Source of the DNA: a virus
Direction: 5' to 3' (one strand)
Virus record (IMG/VR): IMGVR_UViG_3300047564_004575
Span: 1 to 64,000 of that record
Length of the DNA stretch: 64,000 bases
The first letter of the stretch is position 1. Every line of letters starts with the position of its first letter. Made by a program: the position numbers and the translations under genes. The notes beneath the pieces are model-generated. The model searched no databases, was not told where the DNA came from, and was given only the letters and a program-made list of their open reading frames with translations. Positions 7,641 through 15,006 of this stretch are shown piece after piece.

Positions 7641-8366
7641 TTTTAATTTACTACGAATACCCTCAAACCCCATAATGACATCCTTGTTAGTCTCTGACCG
7701 TAGGATGTCGTTTTTGTTGAGATTAATCACAGCAAAGATATCCTTAAACTCTTTGCACACCAACTCAAACGCATCAAATTCCTTACTAAAAATATCCCGT
7801 TGTCCGGTAAAGTCACCGGCTAAAACTAATCGTGAGCATTCTGTACGACGGGTCATAACAGTTTCTAAGGCAATTAAATCACAGTTCTGAGCTTCATCAC
7901 AAAATAAAAACGTTCTCAATGGCGATCGCCCTCGAATACTTTCAATGTCACTGGCTTCAATCCTGCCACTGTCCAGGTAAAAAGCTAGCTCATACGGGTT
8001 CAAAATCGCCTCTAGGTTGTCTCGGATGGGATTAAGCCACCCTGATAACTTATCGGCTTTCTCCCCCGGTAAAGACCCCAATTGTGGCTCGTTAGGGCGC
8101 TCAATGCGTTGACGGATATATAGGAACTTATCGAACATTCCATGGTCAATCAAAGCTAATCCCGTTTGGAGTGCAAGGAATGTTTTTAGGCTACCGGCTG
8201 GGCCATTGATTATCGTGATGGGATTGTTACGGATAGCACCAATAACCCGGTGGTGATTAGCGGTCAATCGCTTAAATGTCTTGGGGGATTTTGTCCCAAT
8301 CTCTACCACGTTATCGAACTCGTCATGTTGAAACTCGCGTCTTGACCGTTGCCGTTGCCGTCCCAT
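7629..8366 (-). CDS. phoH: PhoH-like ATPase with altered P-loop
   Basis: 245 residues from the ATG at 8366; a GTG 9 nt upstream is possible. PhoH-family features: P-loop region NGPAGSLKTFLALQTGLAL (near residue 55), YIRQRIERP, LPGEKADKLSGWLNPIRDNL, and Walker B FLFCDEAQN followed by RLVLAGDFTGQRD. Phage PhoH proteins are putative RNA-linked ATPases, common in cyanophages, with unsettled function. Odd point: the P-loop reads GPAGSLKT, so the glycine before the lysine is a leucine. The upstream region carries a repeat element, but in plus orientation. Confidence 0.75.
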   Translation of the reverse strand: MGRQRQRSRREFQHDEFDNVVEIGTKSPKTFKRLTANHHRVIGAIRNNPITIINGPAGSLKTFLALQTGLALIDHGMFDKFLYIRQRIERPNEPQLGSLPGEKADKLSGWLNPIRDNLEAILNPYELAFYLDSGRIEASDIESIRGRSPLRTFLFCDEAQNCDLIALETVMTRRTECSRLVLAGDFTGQRDIFSKEFDAFELVCKEFKDIFAVINLNKNDILRSETNKDVIMGFEGIRSKLKSAN

Positions 8367-8410
8367 AAAGATCACCAGTAGAAGGTTAATAACATCCTAA
8401 TTTTGAGTTT

Positions 8411-8480
8411 TTGCAGTCTCCTGAAGTTTCTAAAGTATATGCAACACTTTCTACAACCCTTACGGGGCAAGGATTTCAGG
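8411..8480 (+). repeat. Dispersed regulatory repeat, copy 1
   Basis: Begins TTGCAGTCTCCTGAAGTTTC, continues TAAAGTATATGCAACACTTT and ends in a CCTTACGG...AAGG stem with TTTCAGG. The outer TTGCA / TGCAA is inverted. One of seven copies, all placed upstream of a gene and in its direction; here it precedes the small gene at 8563. Confidence 0.75.
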
Positions 8481-8498
8481 TTATTTTATGGGTAGGGG

Positions 8499-8555
8499 TT
8501 ATATGTCACTTAATAGTGTGTTATGATGTATATCATTGAAGCAAACAGGCACAGG
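8499..8555 (+). promoter_or_regulatory. Phage promoter of shared type
   Basis: GTCACTTAATAGTGTGTTATGATGTATAT followed by GAAGCAAAC matches the core shared with the promoters at 12.05, 49.15 and 63.65 kb (GTCAC..AATAG.GTGCTA, then AAGCAAAC). The -35 hexamer here is less canonical than in the other copies. Confidence 0.5.
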
Positions 8556-8562
8556 TAAAATT

Positions 8563-8709
8563 ATGGAAACGATAACTATTCTCAATGACACAGCCGACTG
8601 CCAGGAAGACGATTACGACATCTATAGCGATGTTCTGAGATTGCAAGGCATGGGACTGCTAGATAAAGATGGGATGCCAACTGATGCCTTTTTTGAATGG
8701 TGCGACTAA
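8563..8709 (+). CDS. Small acidic protein
   Basis: 48 residues, rich in D and E (CQEDDYDIYSDVLRLQG), ending FFEWCD. It has its own repeat plus promoter upstream and a terminator downstream, which supports a real gene. No family recognised. The last codons (EWCD, stop) and about 45 nt beyond are duplicated near 9650, a trace of a tandem duplication. Confidence 0.6.
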   Translation: METITILNDTADCQEDDYDIYSDVLRLQGMGLLDKDGMPTDAFFEWCD

Positions 8710-8735
8710 AGGCTAAATTAAATAAAACATCTTAA

Positions 8736-8763
8736 ACCCTGTCATTTATTTGATGGGGTTTTA
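8736..8763 (+). terminator. Hairpin terminator after the small gene
   Basis: ACCCTGTCA / TGATGGGGT form a 9-bp stem with two G-U pairs on the plus-strand RNA, followed by TTTTATG. The same flanks recur at 9.69 kb with the hairpin inverted. The following ATGATAGGGATAG may be a -10-like start region for the next gene. Confidence 0.6.
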
Positions 8764-8780
8764 TGATAGGGATAGAAGTG

Positions 8781-8828
8781 CCCCCAGCGCAAACTGGAGG
8801 ACTTTAACACTAAGCCTATTAAGGAGGC
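8781..8828 (+). promoter_or_regulatory. Structured leader with hidden Shine-Dalgarno
   Basis: Two hairpins precede the gene at 8832. The first is CCCCCAG...CTGGAGG (8781-8800). The second pairs GCCT (8814) with AGGC (8825), which buries the AGGAGG ribosome site. The same arrangement precedes the regulators on the minus strand at 17470 and 32258, which suggests translational control. Confidence 0.55.
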
Positions 8829-8831
8829 AAA

Positions 8832-9632
8832 ATGTCTAAAGCTATTGTAAGTTGCGATATCCGTTCATTGATTGACCAATGGATGCAAGCTGAGCAGGAC
8901 GGGGAACAGTTCCCAGTGCCATTGCATGATTACTGGATGATTTCCGGTCATAACAAAAAACAAGATGCCATTTTATTGCTGGAATCCATACTAGATAAGG
9001 GTTCTGATTATTTACGGTCAACCGTAAAAAATGGAAAACGAGGTCGTCCCACTTATACTTACTTTGTTACCTGCGATGCCTTGAAGCATTGGGCGTTAGC
9101 AAGTCAAACGGAGGAAGGTCGCTTAATCCGTCAATACTTTATTGAGTCGGAAAAGAAATGGAAGCTAGTTGAAAAGGTCGATCCAGTCTTTGCCCAGCAA
9201 ATTGAGATAATGAAGTTACAAGCTGAAATATCACGAAATAATCGCATTATCAGCGACAATCAGCGATACCTAACGGACAAGCATGACCTGATTCGAGAAT
9301 TACATGGTTCTCAGATGTTAGCACTGATCCAAGGTCGTCCTGATGCGGTTGTAGAGAAAATCGAAAAGGTTACTGAGACTGTTATTTGCCGCGATGGTCG
9401 TAACGTGTCCTTTGTCGGTAAATCAACGGCTGAGCTAGGCAAAGAACTAGGATTCAAGACAGGCAAAGAATTAGAGCGTTGGCTAACCCAACACAAACGC
9501 CAAGACCTAATCTGCGAGGGTTTACGTGCTGTGCAAGCTCCCTATATTCCCTCGGAGCACATCCAAGAAGTTAAGCGGTTATGGTCACAGACTCGCAAGA
9601 CTAACGGAACTCAGTTAATGCTAGGCGAATAA
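8832..9632 (+). CDS. MSV199/KilA-N-type phage regulator (antirepressor-like)
   Basis: 266 residues. The N-terminal half (DIRSLIDQWMQAEQDGEQFPV..., YFVTCDALKHWALASQTEEG, IRQYFIESEKKWKL) matches the MSV199/AntA-like domain of viral and phage regulators. A charged coiled-coil linker (about 120-155) follows. The C-terminal domain (HGSQMLALIQGRPDAVVEK..., YIPSEHI) is shared with the DinD-like protein at 16655-17470. Probably a DNA-binding regulator of phage gene expression. The ribosome site AAGGAGG can be hidden by the leader hairpin. Confidence 0.65.
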   Translation: MSKAIVSCDIRSLIDQWMQAEQDGEQFPVPLHDYWMISGHNKKQDAILLLESILDKGSDYLRSTVKNGKRGRPTYTYFVTCDALKHWALASQTEEGRLIRQYFIESEKKWKLVEKVDPVFAQQIEIMKLQAEISRNNRIISDNQRYLTDKHDLIRELHGSQMLALIQGRPDAVVEKIEKVTETVICRDGRNVSFVGKSTAELGKELGFKTGKELERWLTQHKRQDLICEGLRAVQAPYIPSEHIQEVKRLWSQTRKTNGTQLMLGE

Positions 9633-9686
9633 ATCTATCACCCTGAATGGTGCGATTAAAAGGCTAAATTAAATAAAACATCTTAA

Positions 9687-9714
9687 ACCCCATCAAACGA
9701 ATGACAGGGTTTTA
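9687..9714 (-). terminator. Inverted copy of the 8.74-kb terminator hairpin
   Basis: ACCCCATCA / TGACAGGGT is close to the reverse complement of the 8736 hairpin but lies between the same flanking sequences (GGCTAAATTAAATAAAAC... before, TTTTATGATAGGGATAG after). On the plus strand it has two A/C mismatches; on the minus strand those become G-U pairs. Confidence 0.45.
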
Positions 9715-9734
9715 TGATAGGGATAGCCGGTCGC

Positions 9735-9781
9735 GGATCGCAGTCCCACCGGATGTAACTTTACCCTTGGAGTAAGTCACC
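9735..9781 (+). promoter_or_regulatory. Leader of KilA-N gene
   Basis: Contains an imperfect CCGG-based stem and then ACTTTACCCTTGGAGTAAGT, in which the arms ACTT / AAGT can pair around the GGAG ribosome site. Similar in layout to the leaders at 8.8, 17.5 and 32.3 kb, although the sequence differs. Confidence 0.35.
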
Positions 9782-10555
9782 ATGACTTCTAATTTAATTT
9801 CGTTCAAATACAACGGTCAATCTATCCATAAACGCGAGGATGGATACATCAACTTAACCCAGATGTGCCAAGTCAATGGCAAGCGGTTAGACGTATTCAT
9901 GAAAGCGATTAAAACCAAAGAATATATCGCGGCTTTGGCTAACTCACACCAAACGGTGGTAGTTGACCCGGAGCAAGGTATTAATGGGGGAACGTGGGGG
10001 CATCCCAGCTTAGCTATCAATCTAGCCCGTTGGATTAGTGCAGAGTTTGCGGTGTGGTGTGATGCTCACATTTTCAATCTAATGGAGTCAGGGCAAACTA
10101 GCCTAGACATTGACCCCATGGAAGAGATGCGGCTCAAGATTGAGTTGACCCGATTAGAGAATCAAAAAGTACAGGCTGAATTGTCTTTAATCCAGTTTCG
10201 ACATACGGTGGTCACTATCTGCCCTGAAGCTGTACAGCAAAAAATCTTAGGCTACTCCACAATCAAGGAAATCGAATACCGCGATCGCATCATTAAAGAC
10301 GATGACATTGTGAACGATGGCGGTACAGTGACCAAAGCTGAATTATGCAAGCGTTACGACATTGTTACCCGCAAAGGTAGCCCCGACTATAAACGGCTTA
10401 ATTCTGTCATCGAAGATTCTGGGCTATTAGACAAGCCGGAAGCCTGGCAGATGTCAATGTATATCCAAGAGAATCAACAGCTTAAACGGGATTATGTAGG
10501 GGAGCTAGACCGATACTTTGAACGGATGCCCCGCCCTCGCTACATCGTCGAATAA
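9782..10555 (+). CDS. KilA-N domain phage regulator
   Basis: 257 residues. The first 110 residues (FKYNGQSIHKREDGYINLTQMC..., GTWGHPSLAINLARWISAEFAVWCDAHI) are a clear KilA-N domain, a DNA-binding fold of phage and large-virus regulators. The C-terminal 140 residues (LSLIQFRHTVVTICPEAVQQK, YRDRIIKDDDIVNDGG, PRPRYIVE) are nearly the same as the C-terminus of the MSV199 gene at 31425-32258, so modules have been exchanged. Likely controls phage transcription or replication choice. Confidence 0.75.
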   Translation: MTSNLISFKYNGQSIHKREDGYINLTQMCQVNGKRLDVFMKAIKTKEYIAALANSHQTVVVDPEQGINGGTWGHPSLAINLARWISAEFAVWCDAHIFNLMESGQTSLDIDPMEEMRLKIELTRLENQKVQAELSLIQFRHTVVTICPEAVQQKILGYSTIKEIEYRDRIIKDDDIVNDGGTVTKAELCKRYDIVTRKGSPDYKRLNSVIEDSGLLDKPEAWQMSMYIQENQQLKRDYVGELDRYFERMPRPRYIVE

Positions 10556-10588
10556 ATCATCAAACATCTGTAATCAAATCAATCACCC

Positions 10589-10610
10589 GTCCTCAGTGGC
10601 GGGTTTCAAA
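10589..10610 (+). terminator. Terminator after KilA-N gene
   Basis: ACCCG / CGGGT stem with a ten-base loop and a short T run. It sits between two convergent genes. Moderate because the stem is only 5 bp. Confidence 0.5.
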
Positions 10611-11106
10611 TAACACCACCACAATGGGGACAAACATTATCGTTATCGTCCCCATTTTCTTCTATATCTTCCCCGTCAATACTTTCCAAGTCATCATCAC
10701 CATCACCCACGCCTAACAAACTTTCTAATTCTCCATCATCAAAACCTAAATTCAATAAATCAAAGCCACCGACATCTAAAGCCTCTAATTCTTGGGCTAA
10801 AAGTTCCATATCCCAATCAGTCTCAGCTAGTTTATTGTCAGCGATTCTAGCCGCTTTAACCTGTTGAGGTGTTAAATCATCACGGACAATAACAGGCACT
10901 GTTTTTAAGCCCATTTGCAAAGCTGCCAGTCGTCTACCATGCCCTTTAATAATGACCATGTTTTTATCAACCACAATCGGCTGATCAAAGCCCTCGCTAA
11001 TCTGTTTAACCAATAGGTCAATCTGAGATTGTGGATGGCTTTTGGCGTTACTTTTGTAGGGTTTGATTTCGTCAATTGGTAGCGTTTTAATTTGGTGATA
11101 GTCCAT
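10606..11106 (-). CDS. ParB-like nuclease-domain protein
   Basis: 166 residues. The N-terminal 100 residues hold the ParB/Srx-like signature: DEIKPYKSNAKSHPQSQIDLLVKQI, then QPIVVDKNMVIIKGHGRRLAAL (the GHxR box) and VPVIV. An acidic tail rich in D and E follows, and a single CPHCG at the very end. Phage proteins of this type often accompany DNA methylases; a partition or nuclease role is possible. Its promoter has ATTAAGATAGCA, the -10-like motif of this phage. Confidence 0.7.
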   Translation of the reverse strand: MDYHQIKTLPIDEIKPYKSNAKSHPQSQIDLLVKQISEGFDQPIVVDKNMVIIKGHGRRLAALQMGLKTVPVIVRDDLTPQQVKAARIADNKLAETDWDMELLAQELEALDVGGFDLLNLGFDDGELESLLGVGDGDDDLESIDGEDIEENGDDNDNVCPHCGGVI

Positions 11107-11145
11107 TCCTAAGATATCGATAATGTTGTTATTGCTATCTTAATC
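11107..11145. promoter_or_regulatory. Divergent promoter with inverted TAAGATA
   Basis: TAAGATATCGATAATG reads rightwards and ATTAAGATAGCAATAAC reads leftwards within 39 bp. Each fits the TTAAGATA -10-like motif seen before other genes (23.4, 25.4 and 55.8 kb). Confidence 0.5.
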
Positions 11146-11346
11146 ATGACTAATTCATTACAAAAGTGTCCGGTCTGTGGTGTGTTAATTGAGGACGGTT
11201 CTAAGGTTATTTTCAGTTATGGACCATCAGGTACAAGGGCGCGATTATGGGCAAGGGTTTGTCAGTTTGCAAAGGATAAAGAGAATTGCATTAATCAAGA
11301 CGACTCTAAAATAGGTGATGTAATTGACAGTGATTATTACAACTGA
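11146..11346 (+). CDS. Small zinc-ribbon protein
   Basis: 66 residues with KCPVCGVLI near the N-terminus and a second pair formed by C44 and C51, which could bind one zinc ion. No family recognised. Stop and the next start (ThyX, 11346) overlap by one base, so it is coupled to ThyX. Confidence 0.5.
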   Translation: MTNSLQKCPVCGVLIEDGSKVIFSYGPSGTRARLWARVCQFAKDKENCINQDDSKIGDVIDSDYYN

Positions 11347-11957
11347 TGCAAGTTAAATTAATAAATGCCACCCCTAAAGGTGAGCAATTAATCGCCTATT
11401 GTGCCCGTGTTTCTAGCCCTAATCAAGATAATCCTGAATATGAAGGATTACTGCGTTACTGCGTAAAACATGGGCATTGGTCAGTATTTGAAATGGCAGA
11501 TATGACCGTAGAGATTATCACCAGTCGGGCGATCGCCGCTCAGATTCTACGCCATAAATCCTTCTCGTTTCAAGAACTGTCCCAAAGATATTCAGCCGTA
11601 ACAGAATTTGAAACCATTGAAGCCCGTCGCCAAGACACAAAGAACCGACAAAACTCTATCGATGATTTAAGTGAACAGGATAAAGCCTGGTTTTTATCTG
11701 CACAGTCCAGAGTGATTAATGAAGCTAACAACGTCTATCGGGATGCCCTAGACCGTGGCATTGCTAAAGAGTGCGCTCGGATGGTTTTACCACTACTCAC
11801 CCAGACCCGTCTCTATATGAAGGGGTCTGTACGGTCATGGATTCATTATCTAGCTGTACGGGACTCCCCCGATACCCAGCTAGAACATCGTCTAGTCGCC
11901 CAAGCCGCTAAGCAAATATTCTGTGAACAATTCCCCGTTGTAGGCTTACTAATTTAG
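11346..11957 (+). CDS. thyX: FAD-dependent thymidylate synthase ThyX
   Basis: 203 residues. The ThyX signature [14 protein letters not shown] (variant of RHRxxSxxExSxRY) is at about residue 69. Other supporting blocks are [14 protein letters not shown] (substrate loop), [31 protein letters not shown] (C-terminal active region). It converts dUMP to dTMP using FAD, NADPH and methylene-tetrahydrofolate, and is common in cyanophages. With the dCTP deaminase and MazG-like genes it forms a nucleotide-supply set. Followed within 4 nt by a regulatory repeat. Confidence 0.92.
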   Translation: MQVKLINATPKGEQLIAYCARVSSPNQDNPEYEGLLRYCVKHGHWSVFEMADMTVEIITSRAIAAQILRHKSFSFQELSQRYSAVTEFETIEARRQDTKNRQNSIDDLSEQDKAWFLSAQSRVINEANNVYRDALDRGIAKECARMVLPLLTQTRLYMKGSVRSWIHYLAVRDSPDTQLEHRLVAQAAKQIFCEQFPVVGLLI

Positions 11958-11960
11958 AAA

Positions 11961-12030
11961 TTGCAGTCTCCTGGAGTTTCTAAAGTATATGCAACACTTT
12001 TTGAAAGCCTTATGCCGTAAGGGTTTGAGG
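11961..12030 (+). repeat. Dispersed regulatory repeat, copy 2
   Basis: Same order as copy 1: TTGCAGTCTCCTGGAGTTTC, TAAAGTATATGCAAC, then GCCTTATGCCGTAAGG and GTTTGAGG. The CCTTA/TAAGG stem is followed by a T-rich stretch (CTTTTTTGG), so the right end might also act as a terminator for thyX. Confidence 0.8.
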
Positions 12031-12047
12031 CTTTTTTGGTTTTGGTG

Positions 12048-12095
12048 TTGACAGGTCACGAAATAGAGTGCTAAGCTGTATATTAGTTAAGCAAA
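12048..12095 (+). promoter_or_regulatory. Strong phage promoter
   Basis: TTGACA (12048) and TAAGCT (12072) with an 18-nt spacer that holds GTCACGAAATAGAGTGC. The conserved AGTTAAGCAAACAAGC follows and probably contains the transcript start. Confidence 0.7.
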
Positions 12096-12114
12096 CAAGC
12101 AAGGTTTTTACCCC

Positions 12115-12570
12115 ATGTACAGCAATCACATTCAGGTTACGACTGGCTCTAAAAATTTACTTCTCGCTGATTTCTGGGTACAGTCTGAACTGCCTATGTC
12201 CACTTCCGAACGTGCCCATGTAGTCAATCAGATGGGATGGGACAGCAACACGGTTCATCACAAAACGTTAGAGGTTCTGCTGATTGACGGCGATCGCCCT
12301 GGGCACATGACTTTAATCGAAGCGACTATTCCCTTGCCTTCTTACAAACTGATTCAGTTGGATAACGGTGAAAAGTGTTGGCAAGATGAACGCTGGTATA
12401 ACTGCGGTTTTGTTGATGCCCCATTGACCGAAGCGGAAGCCTATAACAAAGCCGTTGAGTGGGCTTTATTTGATGGGTTTGATGAATCTAGCGTGATTGG
12501 TCAAATCAAAGTCACGGTGCGCTATGTAGAGAAGTTTGCACTTGCTACCCATGCCGATGACCCTTTCTAG
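12115..12570 (+). CDS. Hypothetical protein under the strong promoter
   Basis: 151 residues, acidic, no recognised family. It contains several W and H residues (VEWALFDGFDES, WYNCGF) and predicted mixed alpha/beta structure. It stands alone between a repeat-plus-promoter unit and a terminator, so it is likely expressed at a distinct stage. The promoter resembles those of the genes at 8563, 49096 and 63602. Confidence 0.6.
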   Translation: MYSNHIQVTTGSKNLLLADFWVQSELPMSTSERAHVVNQMGWDSNTVHHKTLEVLLIDGDRPGHMTLIEATIPLPSYKLIQLDNGEKCWQDERWYNCGFVDAPLTEAEAYNKAVEWALFDGFDESSVIGQIKVTVRYVEKFALATHADDPF

Positions 12571-12582
12571 TCAAATGTTTAT

Positions 12583-12612
12583 ATCCCCTGCAAATATCAG
12601 GGGATTAATTTT
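12583..12612 (+). terminator. Terminator
   Basis: ATCCCCTG / CAGGGGAT stem with 7-nt loop, then TAATTTT. Ends the 12115 gene. Confidence 0.75.
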
Positions 12613-12613
12613 A

Positions 12614-12636
12614 TGATAGTGCTGTCAAGACTATCA
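12614..12636 (+). promoter_or_regulatory. Inverted-repeat operator before excisionase-like gene
   Basis: TGATAGT and ACTATCA form a 7-bp inverted repeat with a 9-nt spacer, 13 nt upstream of the start at 12650. The TTTTATGATAG at its left edge resembles the -10-like motif, so a bound protein could block the promoter. Confidence 0.45.
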
Positions 12637-12649
12637 ATTATTTACTTTT

Positions 12650-12856
12650 ATGAAATTTGTATCTACTTCCGATGCTCTAAACTTATTACCCTTTGACATC
12701 ACTCGCCAATACCTTTACCACTTAATTAAGTCAGGAGAATTAAAGAGTGGGCATCATTACATTGACATTAGATCACCGGATAGTAAACGTCCTACTTATC
12801 GATTAAGCGTAGAAAGATTGTTAGAGTATTTCTCTATTGACCCCGCTAAAAGATGA
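12650..12856 (+). CDS. Excisionase-like small HTH protein
   Basis: 68 residues. FVSTSDALNLLPFDITRQYLYHLIKSGEL...HYIDIRSPDSKRPTYRLSVERLLEYF reads as a winged-helix Xis/MerR-type DNA-binding domain. It may act as recombination directionality factor for the integrase 2.6 kb away, or as a small regulator. Overlaps the next gene by 4 nt. Confidence 0.5.
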   Translation: MKFVSTSDALNLLPFDITRQYLYHLIKSGELKSGHHYIDIRSPDSKRPTYRLSVERLLEYFSIDPAKR

Positions 12857-13119
12857 ACAAACTTTACTCTGTTCTAGAGCATAAGACCAACGGTGAACGG
12901 TCTTTAATTTTATGGGACTGTGAGATTATTCGGGATAATACCGCTTTACATTGTGGACTGGTTTGGATTGATAAATCGTCTAACTTTGAACGGGTAACGC
13001 TAGTGCCTCGAATGGAAGAAAGTCCGATTATTGTGATTGAATATCCCAAATCATTGAGAGGATTAGCAACAGGTCAGACTATAGCTGATGTAATTTTTAA
13101 GATAGAATCGATAACTTAA
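12853..13119 (+). CDS. Hypothetical protein
   Basis: 88 residues, no recognised family; predicted mainly beta (RSLILWDCEIIRDN, RVTLVPRMEESPIIVIEY). Coupled to the HTH gene (ATGA overlap) and followed 12 nt later by the chaperone-like gene. It may be a structural tail or head completion protein; position only. Confidence 0.45.
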   Translation: MNKLYSVLEHKTNGERSLILWDCEIIRDNTALHCGLVWIDKSSNFERVTLVPRMEESPIIVIEYPKSLRGLATGQTIADVIFKIESIT

Positions 13120-13131
13120 TTTGGTAAATTT

Positions 13132-13851
13132 ATGGGCGCTTGTGAACTCAAACCAATCGAACAATTGGATAGCACTTTAATCAATTGGTTAAAGACTCGG
13201 TTAGCTAATAAAAAGATCCCTTTTGCATTATTTAACTTTGCAGAATCCCCAGATTGGTCTGATTGTGAAACGGTAACAGTTGCTGGTATTGATATCCCAA
13301 AATTGGGAGAATTGACCACCATTGAACGCATTATTCTGGACAACGTAGCCGACAATCAACTGGAAGCTCAGACTCGTTTACAATTGACTTTACGGCAATT
13401 GGCAAAAGCTTTAGGTGAACGGTGGGAATTAGTTTGCGGGGAATTAGTATTTGATTCCGTAGAAGAAAAATCAGCGGTCAAAACTTTAAAAACATTGAAG
13501 CCGATTCAATTATCTGGTTATATTTTCCCTAGCGATACGGTTGAATACCGATTAGTTGCTGCGACTACTGCCTATCAAGAATTTCAGTCTGACTACCTCG
13601 AGGAAATTAGTCGGGCTTTAAATATTGCCATTGAGATGCAAGATGGTAGCTTTGCTAACTTGATGAAGATTGCTTTTTTCCTTGCTAGTCGATTAGGTTC
13701 CAAATGGTTGAATCCCACTAAATTACAACGGCTAACCGAATCCAAAGCTAAATCACTTTTGGAGTTTGTTTCTCTGGAAAGTAATGGTGGGGAAGAAATG
13801 CCAGAAGTAAAAGCGGCTAAAGGCGAGGAATCTGATACTGAGGGAAACTAA
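13132..13851 (+). CDS. Probable tail assembly chaperone, short form
   Basis: 239 residues. No strong family motif, but the C-terminal part (ALNIAIEMQDGSFANLMKIAFFLASRLGSKWLNP...LLEFVSLE) and an acidic end resemble phage tail assembly chaperones. The decisive point is at the 3' end: codons G GGA AAC just before TAA are a canonical -1 slippery site, and the -1 frame stays open for 129 further codons. That is the G / G-T architecture of long-tailed phages. Unlike usual, it is not next to the tape measure gene (35-46 kb). Confidence 0.6.
   Translation: MGACELKPIEQLDSTLINWLKTRLANKKIPFALFNFAESPDWSDCETVTVAGIDIPKLGELTTIERIILDNVADNQLEAQTRLQLTLRQLAKALGERWELVCGELVFDSVEEKSAVKTLKTLKPIQLSGYIFPSDTVEYRLVAATTAYQEFQSDYLEEISRALNIAIEMQDGSFANLMKIAFFLASRLGSKWLNPTKLQRLTESKAKSLLEFVSLESNGGEEMPEVKAAKGEESDTEGN
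13842..13848 (+). promoter_or_regulatory. Programmed -1 frameshift site GGGAAAC
   Basis: The heptamer is in the X XXY YYZ phase (G GGA AAC) and is followed at once by the zero-frame stop TAA (13849). Slipping to GGG AAA continues as CTA AAC CCT TAC in the -1 frame, open to 14237. Confidence 0.75.
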
Positions 13852-14237
13852 ACCCTTACCGCCAATACTGTGATGAGTTTTGGGAGATTAATCAACTATT
13901 CTCCCATGACCATCGATTTAGTTATCAAAATTACGGACATCAACCTAGATGGTTAATCAGACAGGCTCTGAACTCAGTATGCGATCGCCGTAATCTAGAC
14001 CAACAAAGTACCGTCAGATTAACCTATACCGTTATGGGAATGTTCGGGAAACCATCGATAGAAATACATGAGTTATTCCCTCACCCGTTGCATTGGCAGA
14101 TTAAACATAATCCAAACCGTATGCCAATCAGTAAACGGACTGCTCAAATCGTTCTGGCAACGATGGGCGATTACCCTGAGTGTCGAGCGATGCTCACCCA
14201 AATTATGACTGACATTCACGCTGCAATTATTAGTTAG
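13848..14237 (+). CDS. -1 frame extension of tail assembly chaperone (T-like part)
   Basis: 129 codons in the -1 frame, joined to the 239 zero-frame codons to give a protein of about 368 residues. There is no ATG in this frame before 14034, so most of it has no start of its own and frameshifting is the simplest explanation. The segment is rich in H, R, W and Y (PRWLIRQALNSVCDRRN, RLTYTVMGMFG). A 67-residue start at 14034 in the same frame is possible but less likely. The recoding is inferred, not measured. Confidence 0.6.
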   Translation, partial: LNPYRQYCDEFWEINQLFSHDHRFSYQNYGHQPRWLIRQALNSVCDRRNLDQQSTVRLTYTVMGMFGKPSIEIHELFPHPLHWQIKHNPNRMPISKRTAQIVLATMGDYPECRAMLTQIMTDIHAAIIS

Positions 14238-14246
14238 GAGTTAATT

Positions 14247-14426
14247 ATGCAAACTGACATTACGGTTAAACTTAAAAAAGTAGGTGGCGTAGTCCGTCAT
14301 TCAACGGTCACAATCAACGGTGAAGAAGTTGCCTGTCGTTATGTGTCAACAAATGACAACGATGGAATTTGTTCTATTGATTTAACACTGTATCCATCAT
14401 CGTTAAGTGTTGAAACTATTGAGTAA
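14247..14426 (+). CDS. Small hypothetical protein
   Basis: 59 residues with a good AGGAG ribosome site 6 nt before the ATG. Basic N-terminus (TVKLKKVGGVVRH), beta-rich middle, no recognised family. Starts 9 nt after the frameshift product stop. Confidence 0.55.
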   Translation: MQTDITVKLKKVGGVVRHSTVTINGEEVACRYVSTNDNDGICSIDLTLYPSSLSVETIE

Positions 14427-14461
14427 ATACCAAACCAAATCAAATTACAGGGCATAAGCTA

Positions 14462-14668
14462 ATGGCACACGTTTACTTTAAAGAACCATATTCGACTGTA
14501 ACTGTGGGGAAACTAATAGAACACCTAAAGCAGTTCGACCCATCTAAACAAGTCACAATTGAGGCGTTTGAATCAGGAGAATATGAGGTAAAAGCCATCT
14601 ATGACTATTCCCATGCCCCTGATACAAACGGAGATAACAAAAGAATAGTTATATCGTGTGATTTTTAA
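14462..14668 (+). CDS. Small hypothetical protein
   Basis: 68 residues. The segment TVGKLIEHLKQFDPSKQVTIEAF resembles a widespread small phage protein pattern (T.GELIE.L..FDP...V.I). Function unknown. Its last 4 nt overlap the 3' end of the convergent VRR-NUC gene. Confidence 0.5.
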   Translation: MAHVYFKEPYSTVTVGKLIEHLKQFDPSKQVTIEAFESGEYEVKAIYDYSHAPDTNGDNKRIVISCDF

Positions 14669-15006
14669 TTACTTATCAGCGACTTAACCATGTTAATCGC
14701 CTCATCACCCGAATAACAAACCGCTACTTTATACCCAGCTTTCTCTAGCCTGGGTATTATTTTTTTCTGTTTATCCGACAGAACTCCCCTTGCTGCCTTC
14801 ATTTCGACGTACAGCCTAAGCTCAGGGATAAACAAGTCAGGAACGCCGGCTAAAGCCCCTTCTGCCCTTAATTTATTCCACTGCTTAACCCGTTGTAGTT
14901 GACTCCCTGCTAGGTTAGCTCCGTTGGGTATGGAGTGAATTAACAGGTCAGGATGGTTAACCCTGACCCATGTAACAAATTTTACTTGCTCCTGATGTTC
15001 TGTCAT
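14665..15006 (-). CDS. VRR-NUC domain nuclease
   Basis: 113 residues, the full length of stand-alone phage VRR-NUC proteins. Key residues: TEHQEQVKFVTWV (N-terminal E/Q motif), IPNGANLAG, GALAGVPDLFIP (catalytic D), LYVEMKAARGVLSDKQK (ExK and following Q). Such PD-(D/E)XK enzymes cleave branched DNA or act in phage recombination or packaging. Upstream lies the TTTTAAGCCAATG direct-repeat element. Confidence 0.8.
   Translation of the reverse strand: MTEHQEQVKFVTWVRVNHPDLLIHSIPNGANLAGSQLQRVKQWNKLRAEGALAGVPDLFIPELRLYVEMKAARGVLSDKQKKIIPRLEKAGYKVAVCYSGDEAINMVKSLISN

Noticed and set aside
13842-13851. Stop codon as a sequencing error in one long gene
   Set aside because: The heptamer GGGAAAC in correct phase at the stop is better explained by programmed frameshifting.
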